From contig OU342634.1 in NCBI GenBank assembly GCA_910589415.1, positions 19,155,144 to 19,219,143 of the forward strand: 64,000 nt of DNA, written 5' to 3'. Position numbers and translations under genes: made by a program. A model generated the notes under the pieces. The model was not told the origin of the DNA. It was given only the letters and a program-made list of their open reading frames with translations, and did no database searches. Origin of the DNA: Malachius bipustulatus. Taxonomy: Eukaryota; Arthropoda; Insecta; Coleoptera; Melyridae. Within the stretch, counting starts at the first letter, position 1, and each line of letters begins with the position of its first letter. Of the stretch, positions 58,291-64,000 are shown piece by piece.

Positions 58291-58891
58291 GGGATCAGAG
58301 TGTATAGTATTAGGATTAAGCTTAAAAAGTCAGATGTGACGTCACACTAACCGTCCGAATTAATTTTTTTTTTCTGCGACGGGCTAAAAGTTTGACCTTT
58401 TTTCCCCGTTGACAGGTAGAAAAATGCCTCATTATATGAGCTGCATCTTATCGGGGAAAAAAATGAATTAGCAGGGAAATAAATGACTACTTATTTCCCC
58501 GAAATGGCGGCTTAGGTATAGCTACTATTAACACTCAGATATCATTAAATTTATATCAAATATACGTAAAGGAAAGTTACCTTATTATCCAAATGGCAAT
58601 TATTAAGGGAATTTTCATAATAATCACTATCCATATTATTAAATTCACTCATCGGAAACTAACAAGAATCTTTGCAAAACTGATGTCTTAAATTTTAATT
58701 ACATTAAATATGACGTTTATGTAATAATTAAATCGTTTCGTTACCCAGGCAACGTCAATTACGATAAAAGACAGTTTGAAAATCCAAGTTTAACATAAAT
58801 CATTTTTCCGACATAATTTTCAGTTATCTAACTACGTTTTTCGACATTCTAACACTGATATTTCTTCTCGCAGAAAAAAATTGTATATTAC

Positions 58892-58985
58892 ACACGAGAA
58901 AAAAGTGCGATTTTAGCTCTCGATGTGTTTTTTTTTTTTGACGAAATCACATCTCGAGCTAAAATCTATCACTTTTTTCTCTTGT
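58892..58985. repeat. Small hairpin with poly(T) loop
   Basis: GAGAAAAAAGTGCGATTTTA pairs with TAAAATCTATCACTTTTTTC around a loop TTTTTTTTTTTGACG. Confidence 0.7.
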
Positions 58986-59835
58986 ATAATAAATAACTAT
59001 TAAAGCTCTAATTAAATTTCAAATAAAATTTCATCTAAGAACAAGCTATGAAATTCAGCCGCGGAATTTAATCTGCAACATTGCTGGGTGCTGGGCACCT
59101 GGGTAACGAGCAAGTAAATGATTTGCAAAATATTTCATAGGAATAGGCATCATTGTTTCTCAGCTAATTTACATTCCAGAATAATTATGGATAATAATGT
59201 AATCAATAAATCTTTAGTCAGCATTCTTCAAAGTAAACCAGCTACCAGTAAAAAAGGCGACGCTATTTTGTTATTAATAAATTACGCGAGTTTATTCACT
59301 TTTAATGTGTCATAATTGCTCTTGTTACATTAGGAGTCATATTGCTGGCGTTGAAATGCCTATTGTACGTCTTTTGGTTCATTATGAAGAATATATACCA
59401 ATTAATCATCAATTCAATACTAATATTTCCCCTTCCATTCAAGTGTAGTTATTATATGCGCACATTTTCTAACCTTCATCAAAAAATACTCGCTTCCTTA
59501 AATTTAAATCATAATAGTTGATTCCGAGCTGCTTATTTGCCGTGGTCCATGGAGATTTGTTTCAAACGTTTCGTCTACAACTGCCATAAACGTCATTAGC
59601 AGTTCTAAATGCTTCCGCTTTTCTTGTTCACAAACAACTGGCTGAACGGCTGTAAGAGTGCTACTATTTATAGGTTGTTGGTCCGGTGACGTTATATCCC
59701 CGCCACTATAATAGTCATCTTCGTCCCCGATGTCCGAACCCAATTCTTAACAGTTTCATTCCTTTCTCATTCCTATGACGAAATTATTCGGATATTTATA
59801 AATTTCAATTATTTCACGATTTAGGTACAAACGGG

Positions 59836-60210
59836 TTAGTGGACAGGATTTTCTTCTTTTCGTAGTATAATATAGCGTGTGGTAGTCCTGAAGCAAAACA
59901 TGCTCCGCGAATAGCTGAAGACTTCGAATTTGTTATCGAGTAGTGGAACTTTGACGCCATGGCGCTGCAGAAGCTTACTGATGCGATCGGTTACGTTCGT
60001 GATGTAGGTATACTTAGGCGAGAAATGCAGCTTCAAAAACTCTTGGTATTGTTTGCTGGGCATAGGGGATTTGTGTTCTGGGTTGTAACGCTCTCCTGCA
60101 TTGCTTGGAGCCTGATTGCTCTTCTTTTGGAGATGTTGAGCCTGGAAAATTCGGTATGCATGATTCACCAAGGTTTTCTTTTCAGGTCCGTTTCTCGACC
60201 TTCATCAGAG
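59836..60210 (-). pseudogene. Possible retroelement fragment (Penelope-like RT C-terminus)
   Basis: Minus strand, open for about 110 codons (60171 to 59836), no ATG. It reads NHAYRIFQAQHLQKKSNQAP, later KYTYITNVTDRISKLLQRHG and VKVPLLDNK. The pattern Y-I-x-x-V-T-D-R-I-x(3)-L-x-R-H-G-V-K resembles the segment between reverse transcriptase and GIY-YIG domains of Penelope-like elements (from memory). Just upstream, one frame over, DEGRETDLKRKPW continues the match style, implying a frameshift near 60165. No catalytic motif is visible. Confidence 0.35.
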
Positions 60211-60274
60211 AGATCGGACGCTACGAGAATAGAGATCGCTAGTCAAGGGGGTATAACGACACCGTACCATCAAC

Positions 60275-60310
60275 TATAAATATATAGGACCACTTTTTCA
60301 GCTGTCCAGT
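60275..60310 (+). promoter_or_regulatory. TATA box and initiator candidates
   Basis: TATAAATATATA at 60275-60286 is followed at 60298-60311 by TCAGCTGTCCAGTCA, offering initiator-like starts 24-33 bases downstream of the TATA, then an ATG at 60320. Confidence 0.4.
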
Positions 60311-60319
60311 CACTTTTCA

Positions 60320-60486
60320 ATGAATATGAGAAATGCAAGCATAATTTGCGTAACGTGTATAACTGCCGCAGTTTCCAACGAAACTTTCACAGAAAATCTC
60401 ACCATGCACAACAGCCCGGAATCAATTTTGATTTCAGTTGAGGATATAGCTGTGAAAGCCTACACAAATCCAAAGTTCCTTAAATT
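60320..60486 (+). CDS. Candidate first exon of a small secreted protein
   Basis: The ATG at 60320 opens MNMRNASIICVTCITAAVSN, a good signal peptide, followed by a polar stretch ETFTENLTMHNSPES and SVEDIAVKAYTNPKFLKL, with an NLT glycosylation site. A possible donor, TTG|GTATTT, lies at 60486/60487; the frame otherwise runs into low-complexity sequence and stops at 60553. A TATA box lies 45 bases upstream of the ATG. I could not find the next exon, and no family is recognised. The combination of promoter, signal peptide and donor is suggestive only. Confidence 0.35.
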
Positions 60487-60597
60487 GGTATTTTTTTATA
60501 AAGAATGCTTGTACAATTATTTATGTCTACACTGTGTTGCATATGAAAGGTAACATTGAGAAAACACTGCGCAATGAATATTATTTACAGCGCGGGT

Positions 60598-60817
60598 TTA
60601 TAAAGGCTCATTAAGTTAACGGGCAGATTTCTGTGGGCATTTCTGAAGCAGGTATCGAGTCTGTGGAACTTTTATAAATTTATTTATTCTTGACATGAAA
60701 GTAATTGAAATGTAAATAAAAGTCATTTGATATTTGAAAGGTCATTTGAAAAGTCGATACATATTAGCTTCAAAAACGAGCACAGAAATCTGCCCGTTAG
60801 CCTAATGAGCCTTTATA
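60598..60817. repeat. Small MITE-like inverted repeat
   Basis: TTATAAAGGCTCATTAAGTT and GGGCAGATTTCTGTG at the left, with the complement CACAGAAATCTGCCC and CTAATGAGCCTTTATAA at the right. About 40 bp arms. Confidence 0.8.
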
Positions 60818-61811
60818 ATATTGGCTGTAAGGATACAAGCCTCTTTAATTGGTTTAAAAGCTGATCGTTTCCTAGGAAACTTTAGTACCCAAGGGAATTG
60901 TATATTTGAAAGGATGTCATTTATTTTCAACGTATCGTTGAAATATTCTTTTACATGTATTCCCTATGTTACCTTTTCTATGCAACGCGATGCATGTACG
61001 TAGAAATGAAAATTTCATTGAACAGATGCTAAAGAAAGAAATAACTACCTATCTTCCAAACATGCTTATAAATCTCTATATCTATATTATACGGAATATA
61101 TAGAATTCCAAGGAAAATTCTTCCTTTATACTAGCTATTTTCACGAGGGCTTTCCAAGAATATTCAAGCTTCATTGTTGCATTATTGCCAGCTCAACAAC
61201 GCATTTCAGAATTCGCTCGGGAAGTCTATAAAGAGAGTATAAATATTTGATATTCCTTTCAAAACTATTGTTACCTTTCGACTTCTGTTGACGCTTCTTA
61301 TCACCACATAGGTGAAAATTCGAAATTGTTTTCATTGAAATTTATGAATTTTAGATGTCCAGCAAAAATGGAAAAATTCTCCTAATTCGAGGTTTTAATT
61401 AAGCTATACCTATCTAACATACTTTTTTAGTAATCTTGTTAAGGAGCTCAATAATAGAAAGATCATATAGCAGGCAAAAATTTGAAGACCATCCAATCTA
61501 ACCAGTTGAATTCCATTGCTCTGTCACAAATGAGGTCGGAAAAACGGAATTTGAAAAAGATCGGCAAGGGGCAGGATACCATTCTTGTTGAATGAAACCG
61601 GACTTTGTGGATTTGGTAGACTGATAATGGGCTTCTTCTAAACTGCTCAACAAATGAAACGTTACATGACCAAATTTGCCCTAACTTTGGCACTGATAAA
61701 ATTTGGATTGTTTCGAGCAATTCAATTTTTGTTTCGAGGGTTCACTAGTTCAATCCCTTGTTTATCAGGCCGTATGTTTGCAAGAACTTGGTACTTCACA
61801 CAAAGTTTATA

Positions 61812-62930
61812 TAGGGTGGTAAATAAAACAGTTCAAAATCTCAGAAAGTTCAGCTTGCTCCCATTTGATCAAAGATTTTTCTTTTTAAATTTCAACACAA
61901 AGATCATGAAGATGGACCTCATATCTCGAAACGGTTTTCGAATTTTCCGATTATTTCTTTTATTTACAGGGTGATCTCAAAATAACTACTTTTTGGTGTG
62001 GCAATGATAACTTTGTTACCCGTGACTCGATTTTCAAAATGTAGGGCTCATTTTAAAGCTAAAACTTCAAGCAAGAACACGCAAGATTGATAATCGCCTA
62101 AGGACAAAAATTGAAAATACAGGGTTGTATTAAAACTAACCCAAATCTGAATGGCTTCCGAAATCTGGTATTAAGGAAAATTTTAAATAAAGTCAAGTTG
62201 CTTTCAAACAAACCATTCATTCTGAATACTTCAAGATGTTCTTTGCTTGCATGAGTTAAGAATTGTTGACATAAGAACAAAATTACAACTTCGTGTTTTC
62301 GAAGTGAAAATCGTCATTTTTCAAGTTCAAGGCCCTGTACAACGAAAACGGCTGAAGATAGAGAAAAACGGCTTACATGTCCCCATTTTAATTTTTCATG
62401 TACTATCCCATGATGTAGATAAAATGTTTATACAGGGTGATAAAAAATTTGAAAAATTCTGAGATTTCTCCACGCGTCGCCAAATAAAAAAATCAAAGAA
62501 AGCACAAATGTTTCTATACCATAGAATAGTACATGAAAAAGTAAAATAGGGACATGTAAGCCGTTTTTCTCTATCTTCAGCCGTTTTCGTTGTACAGGGC
62601 CTTGAACTTGAAAAATGACGATTTTCACTTCGAAAACACGAAGTTGTAATTTTGTTCTTATGTCAGCAATTCTTAACTCATGCAAGCGAAGAACATCTTG
62701 AAGTATTCAGAATGAATGGTTTGTTTGAAAGCAACTTGACTTTATTTAAAATTTTCCTTAATACCAGATTTCGGAAGCCATTCAGGTTTGGGTTAGTTTT
62801 AATACAACCCTGTATTTTCAATTTTTGTCCTTAGGCGATTATCAATCTTGATTCTTTGATAAAAATCTTTGATCAAATGGGAGCCAGCTGAACTTCCTGA
62901 GATTTTGAACTGTTTTATTTACCACCCTAT
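61812..62930. repeat. Nested palindrome, middle layer
   Basis: TAGGGTGGTAAATAAAACAG ... complement. The left arm has about 210 bp (about 61872-62083) absent from the right. The arms meet at AATTGAAAA-TA-TTTTCAATT, again holding a complete element at the central TA. Confidence 0.85.
62120..62812. repeat. Nested palindrome, inner layer with borrowed core
   Basis: CAGGGTTGTATTAAAACTAA ... complement, 693 bp. The core 62302-62630 matches the core of 57325-57954 almost base for base, but the surrounding arms are unrelated to that element. Confidence 0.88.
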
Positions 62931-63100
62931 ATAAACTTTGTGTGAAGTACCAAGTTCTTGCAAACATACGGACTGATAAACAAGGGATTGAACTAGTGAA
63001 CCCTCGAAACAAAAATTGAATTGCTCGAAACAATCCAAATTTTATCAGTGCCAAAGTTAGGGCAAATTTGATCATGTAACGTTTCATTTGTTGAGCAGTT

Positions 63101-63698
63101 ACATTCTTGTAAAAATTTTATGCAAGCGATGTAACATCCATCTAATATTCCACAACACTTATTACTTTCTTGTGGATATATTGCGTTGTAGTTACCACGT
63201 TATAATTTCTTCGAATTCCCTGAAGTCTTCTATAATAAATCACGAATTAAAAGTTATTTGAGGGATGTTTCTACTTGTGCTCAGTAAGATTTTCTTATGA
63301 AATATCATCAGTCGTTTTATTAAATAATATTTTTGGAATAATTCGACTCCATTTTGATGAACGCAGTTTAGCACAGCTTTGATATCTGTTGCAAAATAAG
63401 AGCCTCAATTAAGCTCTATTCTGTAATATTTATAAACGGTTTGAATGAATCGTTTTGAACTGAATGTTTCTAAATTCCTTTATTTACTTCTTATCAACCG
63501 ACGATTTATTACCGGAGACCGGAGTCTCACAGGGCCTTCAATGCTTTCATAAAGTATTAAATAGATCATAATCATATCATCGGCTTTAAAACTGTGGTAC
63601 AATTCATAATTTAGTCTTACGTAAACTGCGGCACAGTTTTAAACTCCAAATCGACAAGAACCGGTCGCGCTTAAAACAGCCTGGTTGATTATTTCCAG
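63101..63698. other. Intergenic or intron, nothing recognised
   Basis: AT-rich to about 63480 and more balanced after. No frame is supported before the acceptor at 63697-63698. Confidence 0.4.
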
Positions 63699-63979
63699 GA
63701 ACGAGCCAAGCAACAGCCGCTCTCCAATACTCCACAGCGGCTGCTCCCGCAGCACACCGCGGGGCGGCTCGGCAGATGTACGGTTCAGGTTCCTTGCGAC
63801 CTCCCGGCACCCGACAGCCGCCCATTTATGCGACGGGACGGCGTGACCATGGATCTCGCACCACGCCACCCTCTAGTCAAGAAGGGCCACCCAACCTTTA
63901 CAGGTCGCCCTACCAGCCTACCTTTGATGTCCAACATTACCCCAGGGTACCTCTTCCAGTTCCTCTCCACGAATTAGAG
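63699..63979 (+). CDS. Probable internal exon of an unidentified protein, low-complexity Pro/Ser/Tyr-rich
   Basis: Preceded by TTGATTATTTCCAG and followed by GTGAATATT, a fair acceptor and donor. After two leading bases, 93 codons are open: TSQATAALQYSTAAAPAAHR, QMYGSGSLRPPGTRQPPIYA, then PPNLYRSPYQPTFDVQHY and VPLPVPLHELE. GC content jumps relative to the flanks, Tyr is coded mostly by TAC, and the composition suggests a disordered cytoplasmic or nuclear region. The two other forward frames contain stops. Frames open on the opposite strand here are explained by the GC richness. The frame also runs on to the window edge, so the donor is not certain. Same strand as Lcch3 but 25 kb away, so presumably another gene. 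Not recognised. Confidence 0.5.
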
Positions 63980-64000
63980 GTGAATATTTTCAAGTTTTAT

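Larger units (their letters stand above)
61641..63100. repeat. Three-layer nested palindrome, outermost layer
   Basis: The outer arms 61641-61811 and 62931-63100 (AACTGCTCAACAAATGAAAC ... complement) carry no CAGGGTG terminus. They meet at CACAAAGTTTA-TA-TAAACTTTGTG, a perfect palindrome whose central TA holds the next layer. Confidence 0.87.

Noticed and set aside
59504..59743. Minus-strand acidic frame of 79 codons with DEDDYYSGGD
   Set aside because: Protein-like composition, but no ATG, no pyrimidine tract before it and no recognised family; left out of the annotation.
63604..63970. Three overlapping minus-strand open frames
   Set aside because: They are explained by GC richness opposite the better-supported plus-strand exon, and they have no splice support.
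1..64000. CRISPR arrays, operons, ribosome-binding sites, prokaryotic terminators
   Set aside because: Introns and transposon content show a eukaryotic nuclear genome, and the repeats are palindromic elements, not spaced arrays.

Overview
This is an AT-rich eukaryotic window, almost certainly from an insect (order not decidable here; a beetle-like genome is a guess). It has spliced genes with GT-AG introns, very few long open frames, and a dense crop of DNA transposons and long foldback elements. The one firmly identified host gene is Lcch3, a GABA-gated Cys-loop channel subunit of the beta-like class. I could assemble it as nine exons on the plus strand from the ATG at 7886 to the stop at 38674. 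The phases agree at every junction and the spliced frame is 1449 nt (482 residues plus stop).

Layout. 1-7885: a short GC-richer patch at the very start, then AT-rich sequence with a three-unit tandem repeat (5970-6335). 7886-38674: Lcch3. Intron 1 (13.2 kb) and intron 2 (10.2 kb) are packed with inverted-repeat elements, including two broken Tc1/mariner-type transposons with DUF4817-like/DDE transposase remnants (14237-16296 and 21831-24350). 38675-51255: more foldbacks, among them a near-perfect 1.7 kb palindrome (41537-43217), a 2.6 kb palindrome carrying an insertion in one arm (46625-49225), and a second copy (50112-51255) of an element also found at 27601-29751. 51256-64000: mostly unique AT-rich sequence, a CpG-rich patch (52190-52335), nested palindromes (57199-58078 and 61641-63100), a candidate secreted-protein first exon behind a TATA box (60275-60486), and a probable internal exon of an unidentified gene at the right edge (63699-63979).

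How it fits together. Most of the foldbacks, and both transposase-bearing elements, start with CAGGGTG or a close variant, end with its complement, and sit at TA dinucleotides. The transposase elements have unusually long terminal inverted repeats (about 400-480 bp). The simplest reading is that many foldbacks are non-autonomous derivatives of this one lineage. The most unusual observations are palindromes inserted exactly at the central TA of other palindromes (three cases in two loci), and two hairpins that share a core of about 328 bp but have different arms, with the switch at the same base on both sides. Neither follows easily from random insertion. Because about ten of these hairpins lie in Lcch3 introns, the pre-mRNA should contain long double-stranded RNA.
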